Of a stretch of DNA of 47,603 nucleotides, positions 16,997 to 24,755 are shown in pieces; position 1 is the first letter of the stretch; every line of letters begins with the position of its first letter. The notes below the pieces were generated by a model. That model searched no databases and was not told the DNA's origin. It saw only the letters and a program-made list of their open reading frames with translations. The DNA is taken from contig JAGXOB010000002.1 of NCBI GenBank assembly GCA_019894735.1, positions 22,579 through 70,181 of the forward strand, read 5' to 3'. The translations under genes were made by a program, and so were the position numbers. The DNA comes from Promethearchaeota archaeon. Lineage in GTDB: Archaea > Asgardarchaeota > Lokiarchaeia > Sigynarchaeales > SOKP01.

Positions 16997-17437
16997 GTGA
17001 AATTATTGTCGAAAATTTTAAATTATTCAATCATAGGACTAGAGGATTATCAAATCAGTTTTGAAAGTTATTGTTCACCATGCGATATTCAAAAATTTTG
17101 CAAGTACGGTAAAACAGAACCTTTTACGATAACAATAAATTGTGGGGATTTAAATCGAGCTAAGGAAAAAATCAAATTTGACCAGCTTCAAAAGCTACAA
17201 AAAAAAGAAGATGTTTCGGTTACATACGAAGAGTTAATAAAAAAAGTAAAGATAAACGTGCAAAATATATTTAGTCAAATATGGAAAGATAAAGTTAAAG
17301 CTCATAAAGAGGAAATTCGATGTTTGGATACTAAAAAAGTCGATTCAATGCTCGTAACTCAACAAGGTCAAGATTGGTGGCAAGATTTTAACTCTACAAT
17401 GAAAGAAATTAACCATGAATGCGAAAAAATAATGTGA
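16997..17437 (+). CDS. Conserved-looking cytosolic protein with a cysteine cluster, unknown
   Basis: A 146-residue protein starting with GTG. Residues 26-35 hold CSPCDIQKFC, a CxxC...C cluster that could bind metal, and two more cysteines occur at ~49 and ~109. The remainder is helical and lysine-rich. No family is recognised. A hairpin followed by T residues at 17472-17502 probably ends the transcript. Confidence 0.65.
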   Translation: MKLLSKILNYSIIGLEDYQISFESYCSPCDIQKFCKYGKTEPFTITINCGDLNRAKEKIKFDQLQKLQKKEDVSVTYEELIKKVKINVQNIFSQIWKDKVKAHKEEIRCLDTKKVDSMLVTQQGQDWWQDFNSTMKEINHECEKIM

Positions 17438-17471
17438 TCTAATATCTACGATTGAGAAAGTGAATAACTAG

Positions 17472-17502
17472 CTAATTTTTTTGTTTTTGAATTAGATTTT
17501 TT
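17472..17502 (+). terminator. Probable terminator after the cysteine-cluster protein gene
   Basis: The stem CTAATT/AATTAG (6 bp) with a T-rich loop is followed by a run of six T residues, 34 nt after the TGA stop. Confidence 0.4.
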
Positions 17503-17551
17503 CAACATAAAAAGTGTAGATTTTTTATATTAAATTTAAAATTAATATAAG

Positions 17552-18172
17552 ATGGAAATTTCGAATTATTTTTTGCAATCTAATAATTTACTCGAAGATA
17601 GCATAAATATTCTTGAAAACTTCTGCATTGCATTTAATCAGTATGCTTTTATTTACTTTAAGATTTTTAAATATCTTTTTGTTTTTTTACTGATAGGATG
17701 TGGAGTTTTAACACTGCTAAAAGGAAGAAGGATTTATTTCAGATCTAGAGCATTTTCATCGGAAAAAGACGAAAATAAGACAAATTCCCTTACGAAACCA
17801 AGATTAATCGTAGGAACCGCTTACATAGTAATAGGGTCTGGGATTCTTTTTAATTATTTAACATATTTTTTAATATGGATTTTGGAACCATTACCAGATC
17901 GCCTAATCTATAGTTTTATAGATTTAATTGATGTTGATCCTTACGCTATCAATAGAATCACCGATATTAACTCCGCTATTTATCCACACGAAAAAACAAT
18001 TTATTATGTATTTTCAATGTTTTCATTTGGTCATACTGTTCATTTAATACTCTCAATCTGGTATTTACAATTTGAAGTTAAAAATCCTAGAAAAACAATA
18101 ATTAATTTGTTTGGAGCAGTTTCAGGATGTATCTTGTTTGGGTTCACAACATTTATGCCGTTTATGCTTTAA
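17552..18172 (+). CDS. Membrane protein with four helices, unknown
   Basis: A 206-residue protein. Hydrophobic segments lie near residues 30-58, 88-113, 155-173 and 184-206; a charged cytosolic-type loop (59-87) lies between the first two and a longer polar loop between the second and third. No catalytic motif is seen. The ATG lies directly after an AT-rich leader without a clear Shine-Dalgarno. It precedes the TFB gene but is separated from it by 200 nt with its own promoter. Confidence 0.7.
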   Translation: MEISNYFLQSNNLLEDSINILENFCIAFNQYAFIYFKIFKYLFVFLLIGCGVLTLLKGRRIYFRSRAFSSEKDENKTNSLTKPRLIVGTAYIVIGSGILFNYLTYFLIWILEPLPDRLIYSFIDLIDVDPYAINRITDINSAIYPHEKTIYYVFSMFSFGHTVHLILSIWYLQFEVKNPRKTIINLFGAVSGCILFGFTTFMPFML

Positions 18173-18207
18173 TATATTCCGAATTGTCTTCAGTTTTGAT
18201 CATAAGA

Positions 18208-18242
18208 TTTATATATCCAAGTTGCATATAATTATGTTGCAT
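18208..18242 (+). promoter_or_regulatory. TFB promoter with GTTGCAT direct repeats
   Basis: The TATA box TTTATATA (18208-18215) is followed by two copies of GTTGCAT at 18221-18227 and 18236-18242, a 15-nt period. They lie between the TATA box and the expected start, where a repressor operator would block initiation. Confidence 0.4.
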
Positions 18243-18374
18243 TCAATTAATAAATCGATTTCAGTCACAAGAATATAGATTTATTGTTATTTAACACGAT
18301 TTTCAGTTAGTTTACACGGGAATTTAGAAAGGTTTACATTTAGGTAAGTTCAAGTTTTTAAAGAGGTTTTTAAA

Positions 18375-19262
18375 ATGGAAATAAAATCTGAAATTAGTAA
18401 TATATCAAATTTATGTCCAGAATGTGAAGGTAATACAATTTCAGTTCAAGAAAAGGGAGAGATTGTATGCCGACAATGTGGGTTAGTCATAAGTGAAAGA
18501 ATCGTAGATGTATCTCATAGCGATAAAAGAGCATTTACAAAACAAGAAAAAGAAAGGAGAGAAAGAACGGGGTCTCCAATTTCAATTCTACTACCGGATA
18601 TGGGTCTGAGCACCGTTATTGATAAAAAGAGTATACAAAGCCCTGACTTAAAAAGAGCTGCAAAATGGAATTCTCGGATGACTTGGGACAAACGTAACAT
18701 GTTAATTGCAACTACAGAATTAAAAAGGATAGGAAGTAACTTAAATCTGCCGAATCACGTAAAAAAGGCAGCTATTCGACTTTATATAGAAGCGTTTAAG
18801 AAAAAATTATTACGTGGTAGATCTATTAATGGGATGGTCGCTGCTTGCTTATATTTCGCATGTAGAGAAAGGAAAATTCCAAGAACGCTTCAAGAAATAT
18901 TAGACCAAACATCTGTTAATGCTAAAAATGTAAGGAGATGTTACAGAACTATAATTCGAGAATTAAATTTAAAAGCGCCATCAACAAATCCGATTTCATT
19001 GATCCCTAGGTTTGTTGCTGAATTAAATTTAGATGCGGAAACGGAAAAAACGACAATTAATATTCTCCAATCATTTGTTTCAAAGTATTCAACTAGCGGG
19101 AAAGATCCAAAGGGTTTGTGTGCAGGAGCGCTTTATCTTGTTTGTAAAAAGAGAGACAAAAGGATATCTCAAAAAGAAATTGCTAATGTTGTAGGTGTAA
19201 CAGAAGTAACTCTTCGCTCGAGATATAAAGAATTAGTAAATAAATTAAATATAGAAATTTGA
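18375..19262 (+). CDS. tfb: Transcription initiation factor TFB
   Basis: Archaeal TFIIB homologue that bridges TBP-TATA and RNA polymerase. The N-terminal zinc ribbon has C14, C17, C32 and C35 (CPEC...CRQC). B-reader/linker residues follow, then two cyclin-fold repeats, visible as GRSINGMVAACLYFACRER and GKDPKGLCAGALYLVCKKR, each with a recognition-helix region (LQEILDQTSV, QKEIANVVGV). The length of 295 is canonical. A ~140-nt leader separates the TATA box from the ATG. A second, divergent TFB lies at 41.8 kb. Confidence 0.97.
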   Translation: MEIKSEISNISNLCPECEGNTISVQEKGEIVCRQCGLVISERIVDVSHSDKRAFTKQEKERRERTGSPISILLPDMGLSTVIDKKSIQSPDLKRAAKWNSRMTWDKRNMLIATTELKRIGSNLNLPNHVKKAAIRLYIEAFKKKLLRGRSINGMVAACLYFACRERKIPRTLQEILDQTSVNAKNVRRCYRTIIRELNLKAPSTNPISLIPRFVAELNLDAETEKTTINILQSFVSKYSTSGKDPKGLCAGALYLVCKKRDKRISQKEIANVVGVTEVTLRSRYKELVNKLNIEI

Positions 19263-19269
19263 TTTTTTT

Positions 19270-19851
19270 TTAGATTTCTTTTTTTAAAAGTAGCTTAATA
19301 AAATCTGGTAATGTTAATAAATAACTTTGAGCATTGGGTAATTGTTCTTTAACCTTCATAAATAATTGAGAATAGTGCTCTGCTCTATCTTTTTGTTTAA
19401 GTACATCGTTTCGAGATTGTTCTCTTATTGGTTCAACAGGTATTCCTCGCAGTACAGATCTAGCGGGAATAGTTAAACCAGGAGGAACTTGACTGTTTTT
19501 TACGATGATTGATCCTTCTCCTATTGAACATTCTTCATATATTAGAGTACCTTCCATAACTTGGACATAGTCTTCCATAAAGCATCCAAGAAGAGTTACT
19601 CCCGATTCGATAATACAGTAGCGACCAATATTAATCGAACTTTTTTGGGATCGCGTAAACATCATAACACCGTTAAATATTGTAGTATATTCACTGATGT
19701 TTATTTTTGAGTTTTCAGCACGAATTATCGAACCAGGCCATATAATCGCATTATCATTTACAGTAACATCCCCAATTAAAGTAGCTAGTGGAGACACATA
19801 ACAATTACTGCTAATTGTTGGACTTCTTCCATTATATTCAAGCAATACCAT
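19270..19851 (-). CDS. Left-handed beta-helix protein related to gamma-carbonic anhydrases
   Basis: A 193-residue hexapeptide-repeat protein of the gamma-carbonic anhydrase/YrdA/PaaY type, with repeats such as IGDVTVNDNAIIWPGSIIRAE and a C-terminal amphipathic helix. The metal-binding histidines of active enzymes (three His around the helix coils) are missing: the relevant coil reads NGVMMFTRSQKS and only one histidine occurs, in the C-terminal helix. It is therefore probably a non-enzymatic trimer or acts on something else. It converges tightly with tfb (8 nt apart). Confidence 0.85.
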   Translation of the reverse strand: MVLLEYNGRSPTISSNCYVSPLATLIGDVTVNDNAIIWPGSIIRAENSKINISEYTTIFNGVMMFTRSQKSSINIGRYCIIESGVTLLGCFMEDYVQVMEGTLIYEECSIGEGSIIVKNSQVPPGLTIPARSVLRGIPVEPIREQSRNDVLKQKDRAEHYSQLFMKVKEQLPNAQSYLLTLPDFIKLLLKKEI

Positions 19852-20000
19852 TAATTATTCCACATTATTTTTTATTTTTAAACTAAAATGATGGTAAAAT
19901 TTAAACCATTTAAATTTAATTTAATTATCTTCTACTAAGAATTTCTTTACTCTTGATAGAAATTATAACATTCAAAATAATGTTAAAAAAACATATTAAT

Positions 20001-20825
20001 TTATATAAAAACTTGAACAGGATTCTTCGCTTCAAAAAAGTAAAAATCGTCGTGCGGGAATTCTAGGCTAAGGAAATTATGCAATTTTCTCATTGCAATT
20101 GTATTACAGTTGTAAAGGGATATTCCAATTAAGTTTAGACCTGTTTCCTTTGCATAGTTAGCAAGACTATGATTGAAATTTCCTGAAATAAAGCAGTCAC
20201 ATCCATTCTTTAAAGCTTTTCTTAGATAATTTAAATCCACAGTTTCTCTTCCCACAATACATATTTTATTAACTTCAGTATTTGATTCGCCAACAAATAA
20301 AATCTTTTCTGCGTTTAAATTCGATTTAATCCTTCTTAACAGATTTTCGATAGTTAATACTTTTTCAATCTGTGTGTAAGAATTTGGCAAACAAATCCTC
20401 CCAATGGGTACTTTTTCGCTTCTTTCATTCTTAATATTCAGAGGTTTCTCTAATTTCAAATATAAAGCTTCCATTAAAGTATCGGAAATCCCTCCTTCTG
20501 CCGCTATAAAAGAAGAATTTAGAATATACACTAATAATGGATATTTAGAGAGTAACGTTAATTTATTTATTAGGAGTTGATTAAAATTAGTAATCGGATC
20601 TTTCGTGAGACCATGCAAAGAAATGATAAGATTAATTTTGTTTCTGATTGCATAATGAATCGATTCTAAATTCAAATCAACTGTAAACATTAGTCTTTTT
20701 ATGTGTTTTTTATTATTAACTTGACCGTAATATAATCCATAAAATTCTGAATTAATCCCGTATATCCTCGGAGATAATTTTGTTTCAATTAATGATTTAA
20801 TCTCGTTATAAAACATATATTTCAC
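20001..20825 (-). CDS. NIF3-like protein with a degenerate metal site
   Basis: A 274-residue protein with the NIF3/YbgI layout: IISLHGL (residues ~48-54) in place of the usual SHHP/HG motif, a middle insertion, CIVGRETVDLNYLRKALKNGCDCFISG, and SLYNCNTIAMRKL where the family has GHYxTE. Several of the dinuclear-metal ligands look changed (single H in the first motif, GNFNH, N/C in place of the last H/E), so catalytic activity is doubtful. It is divergent from the HIT gene. Confidence 0.72.
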   Translation of the reverse strand: MKYMFYNEIKSLIETKLSPRIYGINSEFYGLYYGQVNNKKHIKRLMFTVDLNLESIHYAIRNKINLIISLHGLTKDPITNFNQLLINKLTLLSKYPLLVYILNSSFIAAEGGISDTLMEALYLKLEKPLNIKNERSEKVPIGRICLPNSYTQIEKVLTIENLLRRIKSNLNAEKILFVGESNTEVNKICIVGRETVDLNYLRKALKNGCDCFISGNFNHSLANYAKETGLNLIGISLYNCNTIAMRKLHNFLSLEFPHDDFYFFEAKNPVQVFI

Positions 20826-20946
20826 AACCCTTTTTAGTAATATTTGAGATAAAAGCCAACTACAAAAATTAAAAGGCTGTGTAAGTTTTTTTAAAAATTA
20901 ATACATCTTATTTTATTTAGGAAATGATTATTAGAAAGTGTAAGAT

Positions 20947-21363
20947 TTGTTAAAAGACGAAGAATGTATTTTTTGTCAAATAGTAGAAAAAAAAATTCCA
21001 TCTCAAATTCTATTCGAAAACGATACAAACCTAGCTTTTCTAGATATTTTCCCCATTTCAAAGGGTCATACAATCGTTATTCCTAAAAATCATTATAACA
21101 ATCTAGAAGATATTCCTGTCATTGAATTAGCTGATTTATATAAAGTTGTCAAAAATATATCTAGCATAATCTATAAGAAATTAAAAATTGATGGATATAA
21201 TATTTTACAAAATAATTTTGCAGCTGCAGGTCAAGTTATTAACCATTTTCATGTTCATTTAATTCCTAGAAGCAGAGAAGACGGAAAATTCCGGTTAATA
21301 ATTCCTAGAGAACAATCAAGAGAAGAAGAGCTCAAACAAGTACTGAAAACTATTATAGAGTGA
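20947..21363 (+). CDS. HIT family nucleotide hydrolase/transferase
   Basis: A 138-residue histidine-triad protein of the HINT/Fhit-like branch: CIFCQIVEKKIPSQ at the N-terminus (residues 7-20), the SKGHTIVIPKNHY segment and the catalytic HFHVHLIPR (H100, H102, H104). It hydrolyses purine nucleoside phosphoramidates or dinucleotides in characterised relatives. The start is TTG. The pilin gene follows 69 nt downstream on the same strand. Confidence 0.92.
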   Translation: MLKDEECIFCQIVEKKIPSQILFENDTNLAFLDIFPISKGHTIVIPKNHYNNLEDIPVIELADLYKVVKNISSIIYKKLKIDGYNILQNNFAAAGQVINHFHVHLIPRSREDGKFRLIIPREQSREEELKQVLKTIIE

Positions 21364-21432
21364 AAGAATTCATTTTTATGTTTAGTTTATAAGGATATTT
21401 TGAGATAGGTAAATAAAAAAAATAACTAAATC

Positions 21433-21654
21433 ATGAATAATTGGAATTCCATTAAAAAATGTAGTAAAAACCTTAAAGAAAAAGTTAAAGATTTCTTTGT
21501 GGATGAATATGGTGGCAACCTCGTTGAATATGCATTATTAATTGGATTAGCTTTGTTCATTTTTTTCATAATTGTTGGTGTTATGATGTCCTTGCTAGAA
21601 TGGCCATTAGACTTAGCAAATAATCTTTGGGAAGATTTTGGTTCTCATTTTTAA
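21433..21654 (+). CDS. Flp/Fap-type (type IVb) pilin-like protein
   Basis: A 73-residue protein. A basic 26-residue leader ends YG/GNLVEY, with G27 before the cleavage and E32-Y33 at mature positions +5/+6, exactly the Flp pilin G-xxxx-EY rule. A ~22-residue hydrophobic helix (ALLIGLALFIFFIIVGVMM) and a short tail follow. It would be processed by a prepilin peptidase such as the one at 37.2 kb and assembled by the ATPase/platform at 31.5-35.6 kb. Flp pilins are mainly known from bacterial tad loci. The 40-residue mature form could be the main subunit or a minor one. Confidence 0.78.
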   Translation: MNNWNSIKKCSKNLKEKVKDFFVDEYGGNLVEYALLIGLALFIFFIIVGVMMSLLEWPLDLANNLWEDFGSHF

Positions 21655-21713
21655 TGAAGTTTAGATTATTATTGCATTCTAACGAAACTGAATGAACTGT
21701 AAATTAGAAGGTT

Positions 21714-22088
21714 TTAATCAGAGTTCATAATAACTAAATTTTCTACAATCTTAATATTGTATCTTTCAGCCCAAATATGAATATTTTCTAAGACATGCAT
21801 CTTATCAACTTGCAAAAAATCAATAAACTCATCAAAAGGTATCTTATTCACTCCCTTGAATAAGTTATTAATTCTATTATTAATGATTTTATCATCAGGT
21901 GGGAATAATTCTCTCTTTTTAGCTTTCATTTTTTCTATTACATCATCAAATTTACCGTAATCAAAAAAATGTTCAACAATTCTGCTTATTACAGAAGCAG
22001 GTGTGTTCCCAAAAACACCTACTAAATCTTTTACTTGATTCATACTTATTTTACTTAGGGTAACTGTTGTTCTTGTTGTTTCAGTCAT
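21714..22088 (-). CDS. Ribbon-helix-helix-like DNA-binding protein
   Basis: A 124-residue protein whose first ~45 residues fit a MetJ/Arc fold: a strand TTRTTVTLSKIS, then two helices separated by NTPASV (MNQVKDLVGVFG-NTPASVISRIVEHFF). The rest is helical and may be an effector or dimerisation part. It is divergent from the winged-helix gene at 22311; the 222-nt shared promoter region has TGTCGA repeats. Confidence 0.6.
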   Translation of the reverse strand: MTETTRTTVTLSKISMNQVKDLVGVFGNTPASVISRIVEHFFDYGKFDDVIEKMKAKKRELFPPDDKIINNRINNLFKGVNKIPFDEFIDFLQVDKMHVLENIHIWAERYNIKIVENLVIMNSD

Positions 22089-22244
22089 TATACTATAGAT
22101 CTACTTTTGTTTCACAAATATAGAATAATTTTGTCGTTTTTAAATTTATGTTTATTGATGATAATAATGCATAAATAAGCATCTTTATATAAAAATTGAT
22201 ACTATAATATATCATAGAACTATGTATTGGTTCTTAAGTTAAAA

Positions 22245-22261
22245 TGTCGAAAAATTGTCGA
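22245..22261. promoter_or_regulatory. TGTCGA direct repeats, possible operator
   Basis: Two TGTCGA hexamers at 22245-22250 and 22256-22261 are spaced 11 bp, one helical turn. They lie in the divergent region between two small DNA-binding-protein genes. A third, partial TTGTCG occurs near 22131. Confidence 0.35.
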
Positions 22262-22310
22262 TAGAATAATTGAAACTAATACAAAAGTAAAAATTTTGGA
22301 GGAATAAATT

Positions 22311-22565
22311 ATGGCTAATAGAATTGAAATTAAAAATGAAATTAATCCTAAAGAGTATTTAACTCCGATTCAATATAATTTGATAAAAAAACTTCAAAAT
22401 ATTGGACCTTCAACTCGCAGAGATTTAGTTAATGTTCTTAATAGTCCAAGAACAACCATCTATGATAACTTGCTTAAGCTGCAAAAAAGAAAACTTATTG
22501 AAAAGTTTACTCGGAACAGTGGAATGAGAGGTAGACCGTTAGTTTTTTGGAAATTGATGGAATAA
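22311..22565 (+). CDS. Small winged-helix transcription regulator
   Basis: An 84-residue winged-helix protein: LTPIQYNLIKKLQNIGPSTR (helix 1-2), RRDLVNVLNSPRTTIYDNLLKLQKRKLI (recognition helix) and a glycine/arginine wing, NSGMRGRPLVFWKL. It resembles the stand-alone DNA-binding part of TrmB/MarR-like archaeal regulators. The Shine-Dalgarno GGAGG lies 8 nt before the ATG. It is divergent from the RHH gene with probable shared operators. Confidence 0.8.
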   Translation: MANRIEIKNEINPKEYLTPIQYNLIKKLQNIGPSTRRDLVNVLNSPRTTIYDNLLKLQKRKLIEKFTRNSGMRGRPLVFWKLME

Positions 22566-22625
22566 TAAATTATCTTTCTTTTTTAATTTTTTTTATTTAT
22601 TGACAAATTAACAAAATATTAAAAA

Positions 22626-22640
22626 CCCCAAAATTTCCAT
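22626..22640 (-). promoter_or_regulatory. ORB-like element (left, inverted)
   Basis: On the minus strand ATGGAAATTTTGGGG resembles the TGGAAAC-AA-GGGG half of the archaeal origin recognition box. It points away from the right-hand element, with AT-rich DNA between. Confidence 0.35.
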
Positions 22641-22779
22641 TGTAATTTTTAATTAAATATGTATAAAAAAATTATGTATAATATAATTAAATAGGGCCCA
22701 GTTTTAAATTATTTGTAGTTATTTAAACTATCTTATTAATCTTTTAATTTCATTTTATTCCTAAATAAATTGTATCTCA

Positions 22780-22800
22780 TTTCCAGTGGAAAAAAAGGAG
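22780..22800 (+). promoter_or_regulatory. ORB-like element (right), Orc1/Cdc6 binding candidate
   Basis: The core TTTCCAGTGGAAA (22780-22792) is followed by AAAA and GGAG. The core equals the mini-ORB consensus of archaeal origins (TTCCAGTGGAAA) and the G-rich string is at the right place, though shorter. The region 22566-22848 otherwise holds no gene and is nearly pure A/T. Confidence 0.5.
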
Positions 22801-22848
22801 TAAATATTTTTAATCAAAACAATTACTTTCAGTAAATTTCTTTACATT

Positions 22849-24669
22849 TTATTTAGGAATATAATAATACTCATTAATTCCTTTTTGATAAACATCTTTT
22901 GTACTACCAATTTTATTAACCCGAGGTCGTTTTGTTAATTTTTCTCTTCTAAAAGTAATTCCCATCATTTTCAGGAACAAGTTAAATCCATCTCTTAAAT
23001 TTAGAGGAGCCAATGCTTTTCCTTCAATACCAGGGGTTCCCTCAAAGACTAAAATAGAATCTGCTATGAAATCTTGTGTTATTATATCATGTTCTACTAC
23101 AAAAGCAGATTTCTTTAATTCCTCGATGGATTTTCTCAATAATTGAGCTACAGTTAATCGCATTTCTATATCTAAAAAAGCAGATGGTTCATCCAACAAA
23201 TAAATATCAGCTTCTGTTGACAAACAATGAGCAATTGCTGTTCTTTGTAGTTCTCCTCCACTTAATTCTGAAATTTGTCGTTCTTTTATATTTTCTAATT
23301 GAAGACTGTTTATCAAACGCTTTTTATACGACTGACTCAAATATGGTGCCATCTTAATTTGATTAATAGTACTCGAAACTAAGTCTGTTTCTGGCATTTT
23401 GATGTATTGAGGTTTTAACGAAACTTTTAATTTAGAAGGAGGAATTTCTTCATTTTTGATCTTAATTTCTTTATCAGATTTAATTTTATTAGCTATTAAA
23501 TCGATAAAAGTAGATTTACCAATTCCGTTTGGTCCTAAAATGCCTAATATCTCTCCAGCATGAATTTCACTACCAGTTACACTAAGATGGAAGTCACCTA
23601 ATGTTTTTTCTAAATTATCATATGAAAATATGCTAGCGCCAATATCAAATAAAGAATCAATAGGTGGCCTTTCATGAAATTGTATGGGTTCATCTCTAAT
23701 CCTTACATTTTCATCTTTGATATATCCATTTAGATAAATATTTATCCCAACTCTAACACCTTGAGGATGGGAAATAATGCCATATACTCCTGGAGCTCCA
23801 TAAAATAAAGAAATATAATCACTTAAGTAATCTAATATAGCTAGGTCGTGTTCAACAACAATAACAGTTTTATTGTTATCTGTTAGCGATCTAATTAATT
23901 TTGCCATATTTATTCTCTCACTCACATCTAAGTAAGAGCTAGGTTCGTCGATGAGATAAACATCTGCATTTTTGAGATAAGCAGCTGCAATTGCTACTCT
24001 TTGGACCTCTCCACCGGACAAGACAGAGAGATTTCTATCTAAAATTTCTTTAAGGTTTAGTTCCTCAATAATCTTATCCAAACGATCATCCTTGTCATTT
24101 TTTTTTAACAAATCATAAACTTTTCCCGACACATGCTTTGGGATAAGTGTAATATTTTGAGGTTTATGAACAACACTCAACTTTTTATTAAACATATCAA
24201 TAAAATATTGCTGTAATTCTGAACCCTTAAAGAAATTTATTATCGCCTCGTCATTAGGGATTTCATCATTGAACTTCCCTAGATTAATTTTTAATTCTCC
24301 TGATAATATAGATAGCATTGTGCTTTTTCCTATACCATTTTGTCCTATTAAACCCAACACTTTCCCCTTTTTAGGGATCGCCATTCTGAACAAAGAAAAT
24401 TGATCTGGACCATATCGATAAGTAATTTGATTTTTTAATGGATCGGGTAAATTAACAATGTTTATCGCTTTAAAAGGGCATTTTTTTATGCAAATTCCAC
24501 ACCCTGTACATAAGCTTTCAATAATTTCAGCAGATTTCCCATTTGGACTCAATTGTATTGTTTTATCTCCCGTTCTCACCTTTGGACAATATTTAATACA
24601 TGGTTTTTCCCCAAATGGGCTACATTTATCAGGTTTACAGCGACCTTTATTAAGAACAGCAATTCTCAA
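22849..24669 (-). CDS. abce1: ABCE1/Rli1 ribosome recycling ATPase
   Basis: Splits ribosomes after termination with aRF1/Pelota. An N-terminal domain binds two 4Fe-4S clusters (C11, C16, C24, C28; C54, C57, C60, C64). The first ATPase has Walker A GQNGIGKST (109-117) and LSGGE (217-221); the second has GPNGIGKST (379-387) and LSGGE (469-473). The hinge and the 606-residue length are canonical. The start is TTG with GGTGA upstream. It is divergent from lysS across an 86-nt region containing a 9-bp palindrome. Confidence 0.97.
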   Translation of the reverse strand: MRIAVLNKGRCKPDKCSPFGEKPCIKYCPKVRTGDKTIQLSPNGKSAEIIESLCTGCGICIKKCPFKAINIVNLPDPLKNQITYRYGPDQFSLFRMAIPKKGKVLGLIGQNGIGKSTMLSILSGELKINLGKFNDEIPNDEAIINFFKGSELQQYFIDMFNKKLSVVHKPQNITLIPKHVSGKVYDLLKKNDKDDRLDKIIEELNLKEILDRNLSVLSGGEVQRVAIAAAYLKNADVYLIDEPSSYLDVSERINMAKLIRSLTDNNKTVIVVEHDLAILDYLSDYISLFYGAPGVYGIISHPQGVRVGINIYLNGYIKDENVRIRDEPIQFHERPPIDSLFDIGASIFSYDNLEKTLGDFHLSVTGSEIHAGEILGILGPNGIGKSTFIDLIANKIKSDKEIKIKNEEIPPSKLKVSLKPQYIKMPETDLVSSTINQIKMAPYLSQSYKKRLINSLQLENIKERQISELSGGELQRTAIAHCLSTEADIYLLDEPSAFLDIEMRLTVAQLLRKSIEELKKSAFVVEHDIITQDFIADSILVFEGTPGIEGKALAPLNLRDGFNLFLKMMGITFRREKLTKRPRVNKIGSTKDVYQKGINEYYYIPK

Positions 24670-24697
24670 AACTCATTCACCACTTTCTAAAATGCAA

Positions 24698-24720
24698 AAT
24701 CATAAATAATTTTTATGATT
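24698..24720. promoter_or_regulatory. Palindrome in the abce1/lysS divergent promoter
   Basis: AATCATAAA (24698-24706) and TTTATGATT (24712-24720) form a perfect 9-bp inverted repeat with a 5-nt spacer. It is AT-rich, so it may combine two overlapping TATA boxes or an operator shared by the two translation genes. Confidence 0.4.
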
Positions 24721-24755
24721 TACTCTGTTAAGGTTTTTTTAATTAGTGAATAAAT

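Noticed and set aside
19270..19851. Active gamma-carbonic anhydrase
   Set aside because: The metal-binding histidines are missing.
23076..23357. Antisense frames over abce1, lysS, the GHMP kinase, rpl4 and others (60-93 codons)
   Set aside because: They lie wholly inside strong genes in other frames, have no ribosome binding site and show no domain.
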